A stretch of 32,690 bases of DNA from contig NZ_DLHL01000062.1 of the NCBI RefSeq assembly GCF_002483225.1, positions 1 through 32,690 of the forward strand, read 5' to 3'. Below are positions 16,106 through 23,567 of this stretch, in pieces; the stretch's first letter is position 1, and each line of letters opens with the position of its first letter. This DNA is from Gemmatimonas sp. UBA7669 (lineage in GTDB: Bacteria > Gemmatimonadota > Gemmatimonadetes > Gemmatimonadales > Gemmatimonadaceae). Below the pieces are notes generated by a model, which worked only from the letters and a program-made list of their open reading frames with translations, had not been told where the DNA came from and ran no database searches. A program made the translations under genes and the position numbers.

Positions 16106-16495
16106 CTACGCGATAGGCGGCCGCAGATGGGGCTCGCGCTCGGCGTCCGCGGGCGGTAACGCCCGGTTGGCCAGCACGGCTACATGCTCCGGAGCTGCAC
16201 GCTCCAATTCGACGCCGACGGCGGACAGGCCAATGTGGGCGTGGCCGCTGTGGCAGGTATGGAGGGAGTGCCCAGAGCTTGGGGGCGGAGTCTCTCCGTC
16301 ACCGTGCGTGTGGAGATCCGCGACGGGCGCGTCCGCCGCACGCGCGCCGTCGCGAGCATGCGCGTCGACCGCACCGCTGTACCTCGTCTGCTCGCTGGCA
16401 GGCGCGTCTCCGTCATGCACGTCCGCGATCAGTGACTCGACCGAGAACAGGCCGAAGCACAGGGCGAGAACGAGGGCGAAGCAGCGACGAGCCAT
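16106..16495 (-). CDS. Small exported His-rich protein, CzcI-like operon leader
   Basis: A 129-residue protein with an N-terminal signal peptide (RRCFALVLALCFGLFSVESL). The mature part has metal-ligand-rich patches including DVHDGDAP, DLHTHGDGE and HSLHTCHSGHAH. It is the first gene ahead of czcCBA, the position of CzcI/CnrY-type small periplasmic proteins in Cupriavidus operons, though sequence similarity is limited to size, export and His content. It probably buffers or senses metal in the periplasm. The ATG at 16495 lacks an obvious ribosome-binding site. A second gene of the same style precedes the other RND operon (30152-30559). Confidence 0.7.
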   Translation of the reverse strand: MARRCFALVLALCFGLFSVESLIADVHDGDAPASEQTRYSGAVDAHARDGARAADAPVADLHTHGDGETPPPSSGHSLHTCHSGHAHIGLSAVGVELERAAPEHVAVLANRALPPADAEREPHLRPPIA

Positions 16496-16641
16496 GAACG
16501 CGATGAGTCCCGTGGAGGAGCGATGTCAGTGGCGATGTGCGACGACACCCGAGCGGCTTACAGTAAGGAAGTGTGAATGATGACGGCCGCACGTCGCAAG
16601 GGGCGACCGTACTTTCCCCATCGTCTCCACCAGCAGACGCC

Positions 16642-16670
16642 TTGCAACTGCCGGAGCAACGTCCTACCTT
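16642..16670 (+). promoter_or_regulatory. Sigma-70-like promoter for the ArsR/CDF operon
   Basis: TTGCAA (16642-16647) and TACCTT (16665-16670) are separated by 17 bases, and transcription would start inside the adjacent palindrome at 16673-16688. It faces the arsR-type gene about 120 bases downstream. The 302-base divergent region (16496-16797) holds no convincing gene otherwise. No clear minus-strand promoter for the czc operon could be assigned. Confidence 0.5.
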
Positions 16671-16672
16671 AG

Positions 16673-16688
16673 CTGAACAGCTGTTCAG
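16673..16688. promoter_or_regulatory. ArsR/SmtB-type operator palindrome
   Basis: CTGAACAGCTGTTCAG is a perfect 16-base palindrome containing TGAA-N6-TTCA, the core spacing of SmtB/CadC-family operators. It directly follows the -10 element and lies in the divergent region, so the metal-free sensor encoded at 16798 could repress its own operon and possibly czc. Confidence 0.65.
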
Positions 16689-16797
16689 GTGTACCACCAA
16701 TTTAGCGTCGTGGATGCGGTTGCCGCAAGGCTCGCGATGCTCCCGTCGCCGTGCCGCTACACGCGATCCACTTCACCGGCTTCCCAGCTAGCGCGCG

Positions 16798-17325
16798 ATG
16801 ACCCCACGCCTCGGACGTCCGACACCGCACTCGACTCGTCTCCCCAGGTCCGCCACGCTCGACGCGGCGGTTCTGCGGCCGCACGCGCTCGCGGTGACCG
16901 AGCCGACGGGTGCCCCTGCCGTGGGCGTCGGACCGTACGCTGACGAGGACCGCTGTGAGATTCGCTGCGTCGATCAGGCGAAGGTGGCTCGCGTGCGTGC
17001 CCTCGCGGCGCCGGCGGCGACGTTGGCCACGTTTGCCGAAACCTTCAAGGCGTTGGGTGACCCGACCCGGCTGCGCCTTCTGACCGCGCTCGCGCTCGAG
17101 GAGTTGTGCGTCTGCGACCTCGCGACGCTCGTCGACGTCTCTGAGTCGGCGGTATCCCACTCACTCCGGACGCTTCGCCAACTGAGGCTCGTGCGCTACC
17201 GGAAGGCTGGTAAGGTCGCGTACTACAGCCTCGATGATGAACACGTAGGACGGCTGATTTCCGAAGGGCTGATCCACGTGGGCGAATCACCTCGCGTTCC
17301 CGCCACTACAGCCGCGTCGCGATGA
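16798..17325 (+). CDS. ArsR/SmtB-family metal sensor, CadC type
   Basis: A winged-helix repressor that leaves DNA when metal binds. Both metal sites of CadC are visible. The alpha-3N site has CEIRC (Cys53, Cys57) and ELCVCD (Cys104, Cys106); the alpha-5 site has Asp147, His149, His160 and Glu163 (DDEHVGRL, then LIHVGE). The recognition helix is in VSESAVSHSLRTLRQL. The thiol-rich site predicts Cd/Pb/Zn sensing, and the alpha-5 site Zn/Co. The ORF is 175 residues from ATG 16798. The first 45 residues are unlike CadC, and GTG at 16894 or 16921 would give a normal length. It overlaps the next gene by four bases (ATGA) and lies downstream of an operator-like palindrome. Confidence 0.9.
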   Translation: MTPRLGRPTPHSTRLPRSATLDAAVLRPHALAVTEPTGAPAVGVGPYADEDRCEIRCVDQAKVARVRALAAPAATLATFAETFKALGDPTRLRLLTALALEELCVCDLATLVDVSESAVSHSLRTLRQLRLVRYRKAGKVAYYSLDDEHVGRLISEGLIHVGESPRVPATTAASR

Positions 17326-18134
17326 ACGAGGCTGTTCCGTCGAGTGAGAAGTACCGTGTGGTCGGGATGGATTGCGCGGACGACGCGGCGAAGTTGGCAA
17401 AGGCGGTGCGCGCCGTGCCCGGGATAGAGACCGTGACGGTGTCGGTCGCCACAGGACTGCTCACGGTGACCACGTCGGGTCCCGAGGTCTTGCAGCATGC
17501 AGAGCAAGCGGCGGCGGCGGCGGGCTTTACGTTGCGACCAGCGACTACTCCGCCACAGATCAACCGCACATACCGGCGCGCCCTTTGGATCGTCGTGGTG
17601 CTGAACGTCGGGTACGGAATCGTCGAAGCGGTAGGCGGATTCGTCTCGGACTCTCAGGCACTGAAGGCCGACGCGCTGGACTTCCTTGGCGATGGCGTGA
17701 TCAGCTTCGTCGGCTTGCTGGCACTCGCGTGGCCACTGCATCGCCGAGCCCGTGTCGCGCTTGCGCAGGGGCTGTTCCTTGGCGTCCTCGGCGTCGGCGT
17801 CGTTGGCAGCACCATCCATCGCGTGCTGGTGCAGCAGCAACCCGAGGCCGAGATGATGGGCATCCTCGGCGCCGTGGCGCTCGCTGTGAACGTCGCGGCG
17901 GCACTCGTGCTCATCCCGCACCGCACCGGCGACGCCAACGCACGAGCCATCTGGCTATTCTCGCGCAACGACGCCCTCGGCAATTTGGCGGTCCTTGTCG
18001 CCGCGGCGCTCGTCGCGTGGACTGCGTCGCCGTGGCCGGACTTGGTGGTTGCATTCGTTATCGCCGCGCTGTTCCTGCAATCCGCGTGGAGCATTGTACG
18101 GGATGCGCGAAGGGAACTGACCTTGGGACGTTGA
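17322..18134 (+). CDS. HMA-CDF fusion cation transporter
   Basis: A 270-residue protein. Residues 10-75 are an HMA-like domain with a single Cys (VVGMDCADDAAKLAKAV), and residues 85-265 hold about six membrane helices of the CDF fold. The helix 2 site reads DALDFLGD, giving DxxxD instead of HxxxD. The helix 5 region reads SRNDALGN, with the usual His missing. This belongs to a distinct CDF subgroup commonly seen beside metal regulators, and metal preference may differ from CzcD. No cytoplasmic C-terminal domain is present; the protein ends shortly after the last helix. It is translationally coupled to the CadC-type sensor and likely induced by the same metal. Confidence 0.88.
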   Translation: MNEAVPSSEKYRVVGMDCADDAAKLAKAVRAVPGIETVTVSVATGLLTVTTSGPEVLQHAEQAAAAAGFTLRPATTPPQINRTYRRALWIVVVLNVGYGIVEAVGGFVSDSQALKADALDFLGDGVISFVGLLALAWPLHRRARVALAQGLFLGVLGVGVVGSTIHRVLVQQQPEAEMMGILGAVALAVNVAAALVLIPHRTGDANARAIWLFSRNDALGNLAVLVAAALVAWTASPWPDLVVAFVIAALFLQSAWSIVRDARRELTLGR

Positions 18135-18184
18135 GCCGAGCAGCGGATCGCACGCTCGATTCTGTTCAGCCTTAGACTCCGGCC

Positions 18185-18523
18185 ATGCGCATTCTTCAAT
18201 CGCTCGTACTGTTTCTTGTAGCCGGCCTGATGGAGATTGGTGGTGGCTACCTGGTCTGGCTCTGGCTTCGGAACGACCGCAGTGTGTGGCTCGGCGCCCT
18301 TGGCGGACTGCTGCTCTTCCTGTACGGCGTGTTGCCGACGTTGCAACCAGCGGGCTTCGACTTCGGGCGGGTCTACGCGGCCTATGGCGGCGTGTTCGTC
18401 GTGATGTCCGTGCTGTGGGGATGGCGCGTCGACGGGATCAAACCAGATGCGGCCACCGTGGCGGGCGCCGCGATCTGTCTCATTGGCGTTGGTGTAATCA
18501 TGTACTGGCCGCGCCCAGCATAG
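18185..18523 (+). CDS. UPF0060 (YnfA-like) membrane protein
   Basis: A 112-residue inner-membrane protein with four helices, matching UPF0060. It has LFLVAGLMEIGGGYLVWLWL at the start, the GRVYAAYGGVFVVMS central helix, and the conserved WGWRVDGIKPD loop before the last helix. The family resembles small multidrug resistance proteins in topology, but its role is not settled. It starts 50 bases after the CDF gene on the same strand and probably belongs to the CadC-type operon. Length and motifs are normal. It converges with the methyltransferase-like gene, and the 80-base gap between them shows no clear terminator. Confidence 0.93.
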   Translation: MRILQSLVLFLVAGLMEIGGGYLVWLWLRNDRSVWLGALGGLLLFLYGVLPTLQPAGFDFGRVYAAYGGVFVVMSVLWGWRVDGIKPDAATVAGAAICLIGVGVIMYWPRPA

Positions 18524-18605
18524 AGGATGGCGCCACCGCTCAATCATCGCGCCGCACCTCGACAACGTGTCAGTTGCGACAGCCGCGTGGAGCTACACCG
18601 AAACC

Positions 18606-19082
18606 TCAGACGACGTCGGTGCGAGTGGACCTGCGGCCACCCACCCAACGGTTCACCGTCCGAGCGTAGGACTCAAACGGGGCACCAAATCGCGCCCGCA
18701 GGGCCATCTCCTCCGCCGGGATCTGCACGCGATCTAAGTAGGCGGTCAGCACTCCTGGCCCGAGCAGCGCGAGAGGCGAACCCAAAGCCACCGCCGCGCC
18801 GGCCGCAATGGTCACGAAACCCACGTACATCGGATTGCGAGTCCAACGGTAGACCCCCTCGGCGACGAGTGTCGTGGCGCGCTCCGGGTAGCGCGGATCG
18901 ACGGTCGTGCGCTGTCGGCGGAACGCTGCGACGCCCGAGGCGGCCACGGCCAGGCCGCCAGCGGCAAAGAGACCGCCGAGCAGTCGGAGCGCGCCCGATG
19001 GACGAGCGAAGGGATCGGCAACGGCAGCCGCGGCGCTCAACGCCATGGCGCCGAAAAGCATGAGGATCGGGGGAATTCGCAT
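18606..19082 (-). CDS. Isoprenylcysteine carboxyl methyltransferase-like membrane protein
   Basis: A 158-residue integral membrane protein of the ICMT/PEMT-like family. After hydrophobic helices (PPILMLFGAMALSAAAAV, then LLGGLFAAGGLAVAASG), the signature region reads GVYRWTRNPMYVGF, the SAM-dependent ICMT-type motif, with IPAEEMALRARFGAPFESY and a basic WVGGRR tail. Bacterial members are widespread with mostly unknown substrates. The ATG at 19082 is chosen because the upstream extension is hydrophilic and overlaps the regulator gene. It lies 119 bases after the DtxR-family gene and may be the last gene of that operon. Confidence 0.85.
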   Translation of the reverse strand: MRIPPILMLFGAMALSAAAAVADPFARPSGALRLLGGLFAAGGLAVAASGVAAFRRQRTTVDPRYPERATTLVAEGVYRWTRNPMYVGFVTIAAGAAVALGSPLALLGPGVLTAYLDRVQIPAEEMALRARFGAPFESYARTVNRWVGGRRSTRTDVV

Positions 19083-19201
19083 TGCAGTGAGATGGGAGTT
19101 CCGGGAGCGATTGCGCGCGGGCTTGCACGGCGCGAACTGATGCCATTTGGTGGGCGCGCCATCGACAGACGAAGAAGATGCGGCGCTGGTCTCGGCCACC
19201 A

Positions 19202-19678
19202 TCAGCGTTCAGGCGTGAGCGTCGAACCCTGGGGTTGTGCGAGCGCCACTGTCCGCGCCGGTACTGAAGTACCAGACGGATCACGATGTGCAGATCTCAG
19301 TGACGCCGCCATGCGGTCGATCACATCGTCCGAAGCTGCGTGTTCCAGTCGCTCTGCCTCGTCATCTGCATCCTCACGAGAAACGTTGAGTACCGCGCCG
19401 AGATAGCAGGAGAGAATGTTGTGTCGGCGGAGCGTGCGGAGAGCCACCCGTTGACCCTCCGCTGTCAACTGCACGCGGTGGTCTGATTGGCGGACTGCCA
19501 GTCCTGCTTCCGCCAATCGTCCAAGCATCCCGCTCACGCTTGCTCGCGCCAGGCCAAGATGCGGCGCCAGTTCGTGGATCGCGGCCGCGCCATCATGACC
19601 CGCGAATTTGTGGATCGCTTTGAGACAGTCCTCCGCTGCGGCGGAGAGCTCGTTCACCACCGGCACCGGACGAGGCAT
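19202..19678 (-). CDS. DtxR-family metalloregulator with MntR-like ligands
   Basis: A 158-residue metal-dependent repressor. It has an N-terminal winged helix (LGLARASVSGMLGRLAEAGL and a VQLTAEG wing) and the dimerisation/metal domain (RRHNILSCYLG, then DEAERLEHAASDDVIDRM). Aligned by eye to DtxR, the Met10 position is Asp (AEDCL) and the Cys102 position is Glu (EAERLEH). These are the substitutions that distinguish manganese-sensing MntR from iron-sensing DtxR. No SH3-like third domain is present, as in MntR, but a 30-residue tail follows. It sits 17 bases after the porin gene and is probably co-transcribed with the di-heme, Rieske and porin genes. A matching palindrome lies upstream of the operon. 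Confidence 0.88.
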   Translation of the reverse strand: MPRPVPVVNELSAAAEDCLKAIHKFAGHDGAAAIHELAPHLGLARASVSGMLGRLAEAGLAVRQSDHRVQLTAEGQRVALRTLRRHNILSCYLGAVLNVSREDADDEAERLEHAASDDVIDRMAASLRSAHRDPSGTSVPARTVALAQPQGSTLTPER

Positions 19679-19695
19679 CGCGCTTCCCCAAGATG

Positions 19696-20955
19696 TCAGA
19701 AATATGTGGCGAATCCTACTTGGTAGCCGCCCATTCGCGTCGTTGGGTTGCCCAGCAAATCACGCGTCCAGTGTCGGCGGTAATTCGCCTTGAAGACCGT
19801 ACCCGCGGTTGGGCGAAAGCTGAGTCCCGGCACGATGGCGGTCACCTCGTCGAAGATCCGTTGTCCCGTGGAGCTGAACGTGCCAACGTTGTAGTCGACA
19901 TGCTCCAGTCGTAGCGCGGCACTGAGCGTCGCATTCTGCAGGCCCAGCACGCGCGTCCGCCACACCGGGACGACCACGTCGACGTGCCCGCCCCACTGCC
20001 GCGCACCAAACAGCTCCGCCAGATCGGCTGGTACGTCGACTCGCGTGACCGCAAACTCACCACGGATGCTGATCGCCCGCAGCACGGTGTTGAAGTCGAC
20101 GGCGGTGATCGAGAGCCGGCGCTGCGCATCGAGCGTCTCACCTTCGGATTTGAATGTGTTGTACACCGCGCCATAGTGGGAGACGCCGATCTCGCCAAGC
20201 CGCCGCTGTTGCAGTGCGACACGTCCGGAGAGTGCGGGAGAGCCGTTGTTGTCCCCGGCAAACTGTAGGTCGCGCTTGCCGGCTGACAGCAGTGTTCGGC
20301 CGGCGTCATTGAGGATCACGCCGTCGCCAAGCCCGTTCGTCAGATACGCGTCGTAGGTGAGCGTCATGCCGCGCGCGCGCCCACCCACCAGAACACGGCC
20401 GTTCGCGCCGAAGCCGACTTCCGACAACGTCGACGGAATGATCTCCGTGGACACGAGTGGCCGGTCGATGAATTCCCAACGCGGACTGTCGTGGTTGAGA
20501 TTGAACGCGCCAATCGGCGGCAGCAGGACGCCGGCACGCAGGACCAACGCGGGGTCGATCTGAAAATCGAGTTGCGCGGTCTCGATGGCGATCTCCTCTG
20601 TTCCGTGCTCGAACTCCAGCTCCGAGAGGAACCGCAGGCGTCGACCCACTGGCGCAAACAGAAAGATGTTGAATCGACGGAGCTCCATCGAGAACCCCTC
20701 CCCGACGCCATCCTCGACGAAGTAGTTCGTGTTCGCCTCGGCGTAGCCACCGATGCTGGTGCGACCGACCGACGTGATGAACGGTCGGTTGTACACTGCA
20801 CCTTGAACCAGCACAGTGTCCGGCGGTGCTTGACGCGGTGGCGCTGGCGGCTGAATACGCGCGGAATCGGCGCGGACTGAATCGACCTGCGCCTGTGCGC
20901 TCGTGGCGAAACCAAGTGTGGCGACGAAGAGTGCGATCAGATGGTTCACGCGCAT
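19696..20955 (-). CDS. Outer-membrane beta-barrel porin
   Basis: A 419-residue protein with a signal peptide (HLIALFVATLGFATSAQAQ, AxA cleavage) and a short Pro/Ala-rich linker. The rest shows alternating amphipathic strands with acidic loops and ends in aromatic FATYF, as required for barrel insertion. It resembles the phosphate-selective OprO/OprP-like porins in pattern (RFNIFLFAPVGRRLRFLSEL, then RAGVLLPPIGAFN and EFIDRPLV). The substrate is not determinable. It overlaps the Rieske gene by ten bases and precedes the DtxR/MntR-type regulator, so it may admit a metal or other solute under metal control. Confidence 0.85.
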   Translation of the reverse strand: MRVNHLIALFVATLGFATSAQAQVDSVRADSARIQPPAPPRQAPPDTVLVQGAVYNRPFITSVGRTSIGGYAEANTNYFVEDGVGEGFSMELRRFNIFLFAPVGRRLRFLSELEFEHGTEEIAIETAQLDFQIDPALVLRAGVLLPPIGAFNLNHDSPRWEFIDRPLVSTEIIPSTLSEVGFGANGRVLVGGRARGMTLTYDAYLTNGLGDGVILNDAGRTLLSAGKRDLQFAGDNNGSPALSGRVALQQRRLGEIGVSHYGAVYNTFKSEGETLDAQRRLSITAVDFNTVLRAISIRGEFAVTRVDVPADLAELFGARQWGGHVDVVVPVWRTRVLGLQNATLSAALRLEHVDYNVGTFSSTGQRIFDEVTAIVPGLSFRPTAGTVFKANYRRHWTRDLLGNPTTRMGGYQVGFATYF

Positions 20956-21455
20956 CGGTTCTCCTCAGCGGGCGGAAGCTGGATGTAGATGTTCACGGCA
21001 TCCACGCTGACCTGATATCTCACGAGCGGCTGCTCGGTGGGGCCCTGCAGCACGGCACCCGCGAACGTGTATTCGCTGCCGTGGCAGGGGCAGGACAACC
21101 GGTCGGCGGTCGGCTCGACCTGACATCCCCGATGCATGCAGCGAGTCGAGACGGCCGAGAAGTGTTCCGAGCCGCCGGTCACCGCATCACTTCGCAAATA
21201 CAGAGGCAGTTCCGTTCCGGGAATCTCAACGAGTACGCCGCTACCGCCAGACAGCTCCGACCGCGGTACCGTGAGACGATCTCCAACGCGTGTGGTCGGC
21301 ACGTAGCGCGTGCGGGCCGCGCGCGCCGCGCCACACGCGCTGAGCATGACCGGGAGGGCGCCGCACAGCGCGACGGCAATGACGCCATCAGACAGCTGCT
21401 CCACCTGATGGAGAAACTGTCGCCGGTTCAGGTTGTTGCGTGCATTGTCGCTCAT
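20946..21455 (-). CDS. Rieske [2Fe-2S] protein, exported
   Basis: A 169-residue Rieske protein with a complete cluster site. Cys106 and His108 (CMHRGC) and Cys122 and His125 (CPCHGS) are the ligands, and Cys111 and Cys124 form the usual disulfide of high-potential bc1-type proteins. The N-terminus has a twin-arginine-like NRRQFL followed by a hydrophobic stretch ending in MLSACG, compatible with Tat export and lipid attachment. No cytochrome b gene is near, so this is not part of a visible bc1 complex. It overlaps the di-heme gene by four bases and the porin by ten. It is likely to carry electrons to or from the neighbouring di-heme protein in the periplasm. Confidence 0.93.
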   Translation of the reverse strand: MSDNARNNLNRRQFLHQVEQLSDGVIAVALCGALPVMLSACGAARAARTRYVPTTRVGDRLTVPRSELSGGSGVLVEIPGTELPLYLRSDAVTGGSEHFSAVSTRCMHRGCQVEPTADRLSCPCHGSEYTFAGAVLQGPTEQPLVRYQVSVDAVNIYIQLPPAEENRCA

Positions 21456-22723
21456 AGTGACCTCAGGTACGCGAGTAGACGTTCCTGATCAGCGGGAGAC
21501 AATCGGTCGAACGCCGCTCGACTTCTTGACCCCTCGCCGCCATGAAACCGGATTGCTTCACGAAGGGTTTTCGCTCGGCCGTCATGCAGCAGAAAAGAGG
21601 TGCCGCCCTGCGCGCGCTCAGCGAGTCCGATGCCCCAGAGCGGTGCGGTCCGCCATTCCGCCGGCAGGGCGTCGCCCTCCGTGTAGCCATCGTCCAGCTC
21701 GGGCCCCATGTCGTGGAGGAGCAAGTCGGTGTACGGGTGAAACTCAACCCGGCTCAACGCGGCGATATCGGATTGGCCCGTTCGGAGTGTGGCCACGTGG
21801 CAGCCGACGCATCCGACTCCAGCGAACAGTTGCCCTCCCGCCACAACGTCGGGATTGTCGGCGCGCCGACGCGGCGGCGGCCGCAGCGTGCGCAAATAGA
21901 AGACGACGCTATTCAGCACGCCTGACGTTACTTCGGGATCAGCCACGTTGTCGCCGGCGAACGCGCCGACCTGCCGATTAAACACGTCCTTGGGAACGAA
22001 GTCAGTCGTGAGCCCCATGTCCTCCGAGTACGCGAATGCCGTTTGATGCAGCAGATTGATCGTGCGTGCCTTCTTGCCAAACCGGCCGATATACTGGCCG
22101 TTCAGGGCGAGATGACGTGTCGCAGGACCTGTGCGCACCAGCGTTTCCACCGACACGATGTCGGCAATGAAATCCGATGAATCGACAAAGCTGACGCGTC
22201 CGGAAATACCATCGCCGTTCGCGTCGTTCGGATCGGCGATGGCGAGAATCGTGGCATCGTCGACGGACTCGAGGAGCCCAAGACCACTGACGGCAGGCGG
22301 GTTGAATCTGGCCACGGCCGTCACGCCCGCCGGTAGCACCTCGGCCAGGTAATTCAGTATGGCGCGGTTCTGAAGCTGCGGCCCACCATGCGCGAGCATG
22401 GGATCGAATGCGCCATCTACGGTGCGGCCGAAACGGGTGATGTCGAACAGAGGATGTCCTTTGCCGTCGCCGACGTGGCAGGCCTCGCACGACTGCGCGA
22501 TGAACAGCGGGCCAAGCCCGTCCGCCAGGGCAAACCGCCGCGCGAACTCGAGATCACCACGGACAAACGCAGCGCGTTGCTGGGGCGACAAGCCATCGAT
22601 GGGGCCTTCAAGCGCCTCATCGCCCGCTGGAAGCGGAGGAAGCAGTGGTTCGCCGCAGCTGGTCACGGTGGTGGCGAACACAACGACGACGAAGGCCTTC
22701 GACCAGCCGAGAGAGAGGCGCAC
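21452..22723 (-). CDS. Di-heme oxidoreductase-like c-type cytochrome (DUF1111 family), lipoprotein
   Basis: A 423-residue lipoprotein (FATTVTSC, lipobox Cys23) with two heme-c sites, CEACH near residue 79 and CVGCH near residue 305. It belongs to the di-heme oxidoreductase (DUF1111) family, related to bacterial cytochrome c peroxidases. Supporting segments include FVRGDLEFARRFA, NDANGDGISGR and the C-terminal LLHDGRAKTLREAI with a final LLAYLRSL. The GTG at 22723 is chosen because GAGGA sits five bases upstream; an upstream frame to 22798 runs into the regulatory box region. The enzyme would act in the periplasm, with peroxide or another oxidant possible. It is first gene of a coupled operon with Rieske, porin and regulator. 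Confidence 0.88.
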   Translation of the reverse strand: MRLSLGWSKAFVVVVFATTVTSCGEPLLPPLPAGDEALEGPIDGLSPQQRAAFVRGDLEFARRFALADGLGPLFIAQSCEACHVGDGKGHPLFDITRFGRTVDGAFDPMLAHGGPQLQNRAILNYLAEVLPAGVTAVARFNPPAVSGLGLLESVDDATILAIADPNDANGDGISGRVSFVDSSDFIADIVSVETLVRTGPATRHLALNGQYIGRFGKKARTINLLHQTAFAYSEDMGLTTDFVPKDVFNRQVGAFAGDNVADPEVTSGVLNSVVFYLRTLRPPPRRRADNPDVVAGGQLFAGVGCVGCHVATLRTGQSDIAALSRVEFHPYTDLLLHDMGPELDDGYTEGDALPAEWRTAPLWGIGLAERAQGGTSFLLHDGRAKTLREAIRFHGGEGSRSRAAFDRLSPADQERLLAYLRSL

Positions 22724-22803
22724 GAAGTTCCTCGACGAGGTAAGAGATGGACGCGCCGCGCGCAGGAGATCGCATCGCAGACTTTCGATTAACAACACTT
22801 CTA

Positions 22804-22821
22804 AATTAGTCTTGCCTAATT
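22804..22821. promoter_or_regulatory. Candidate DtxR/MntR-type operator
   Basis: AATTAGTCTTGCCTAATT has 6-base perfect inverted arms (AATTAG/CTAATT) around six bases, close to the TTAG...CTAA pattern of DtxR-family boxes. It is AT-rich in a GC-rich region, lies about 80 bases before the di-heme gene start, and overlaps a possible minus-strand TTGCAT -35 spacer. The regulator gene is in the same operon, suggesting autoregulation. Confidence 0.6.
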
Positions 22822-22873
22822 TTAATGCAAGGCGCAGCCAGACGCTCCTCCGACTCGCTCGACGGTGTTGCCT

Positions 22874-23110
22874 CTAGCGTGCCGTCGCCGAGTCGGCTGC
22901 CCTCAAAGTCGCAAGTGAATCCGCGCGCGCGTCCTCCTCGGCCTCCTTCGCCAACTCCACCTTGAGGCGACCCATCTGCGTGAGTCCGATGCGGCGGCCG
23001 ATCCCGGTCGGATCCACCCCGTACTCGGCCGGCAGCACGACCGTCACCGTGAGCACCACGGCGACGGCCACTGCGACCAGCGATACCCGGCCCAGCGAAT
23101 CGGTCGGCAT
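22874..23110 (-). CDS. Transmembrane anchor protein, small
   Basis: A 78-residue protein with one N-terminal membrane helix (VSLVAVAVAVVLTVTVVLP). It is followed by the conserved segment AEYGVDPTGIGRRIGLTQMG found in proteins annotated as transmembrane anchor proteins beside HupE-like and RND genes, and a charged tail. It starts in the stop codon of the preceding gene (TGATG, one-base overlap), so the two are coupled. The exact role is unknown; it may anchor the preceding exported protein to the inner membrane. It is the last gene of the second RND operon before the gap holding the DtxR-type box. Confidence 0.75.
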   Translation of the reverse strand: MPTDSLGRVSLVAVAVAVVLTVTVVLPAEYGVDPTGIGRRIGLTQMGRLKVELAKEAEEDARADSLATLRAADSATAR

Positions 23111-23559
23111 CACATCTTCTTCAATTCGGAGAACTGCCCCGACGCCTTGACCGTGACGGTCACCGGCTTCTCTCCGTTGTTGCGCCACGACCAGCCGTGC
23201 ACGCCGTCGAACACCGCCTCAATGCTGCCTTTCTCGGCGGCCGATGACCCGCGCTGATACGTGTGCGCCTTGACGCTCGGATCGTTCGGAACTTCAGCGT
23301 GCAGATTGTAGCCCACCTCGCCGCCGTTGGTCTTCCAATCGTACTCGGCCTTCTGACCCTTCTTCATCACCAGCTTCACTTCGATCCGCTTCGTAGGTTC
23401 GATCGTCACCGTCATGGAATCGCGACGCGTCTGGACGACCTGTGTTGCAGGAGGCGTGGCCGCCGACAGCGACGGTGAGGAGGACACGATAAGCGCGGCG
23501 GTGAGCACCGTCGCAATGGAGAGCGTACGAACGCGAGCGGAGCGGGAAATACGAATCAT
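23110..23559 (-). CDS. Exported protein of the HupE/anchor module
   Basis: A 149-residue protein with a signal peptide (ending near SPSLSA) and a compact beta-rich body. It contains KLVMKKGQKAEYDWKTNGGE, a His-containing LHAEVPNDPS, FDGVHGWSWRN and VTVTVKASGQFSELKKM. I recognise the body as the partner commonly found next to the small anchor protein, without known biochemical function. The HGWSWRN segment is the most conserved-looking piece. It follows the HupE-like gene by eight bases and overlaps the anchor gene by one base. The module is embedded in a metal-efflux operon, so a role in periplasmic metal handling is plausible but inferred. Confidence 0.65.
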   Translation of the reverse strand: MIRISRSARVRTLSIATVLTAALIVSSSPSLSAATPPATQVVQTRRDSMTVTIEPTKRIEVKLVMKKGQKAEYDWKTNGGEVGYNLHAEVPNDPSVKAHTYQRGSSAAEKGSIEAVFDGVHGWSWRNNGEKPVTVTVKASGQFSELKKM

Positions 23560-23567
23560 GGTCGGGG

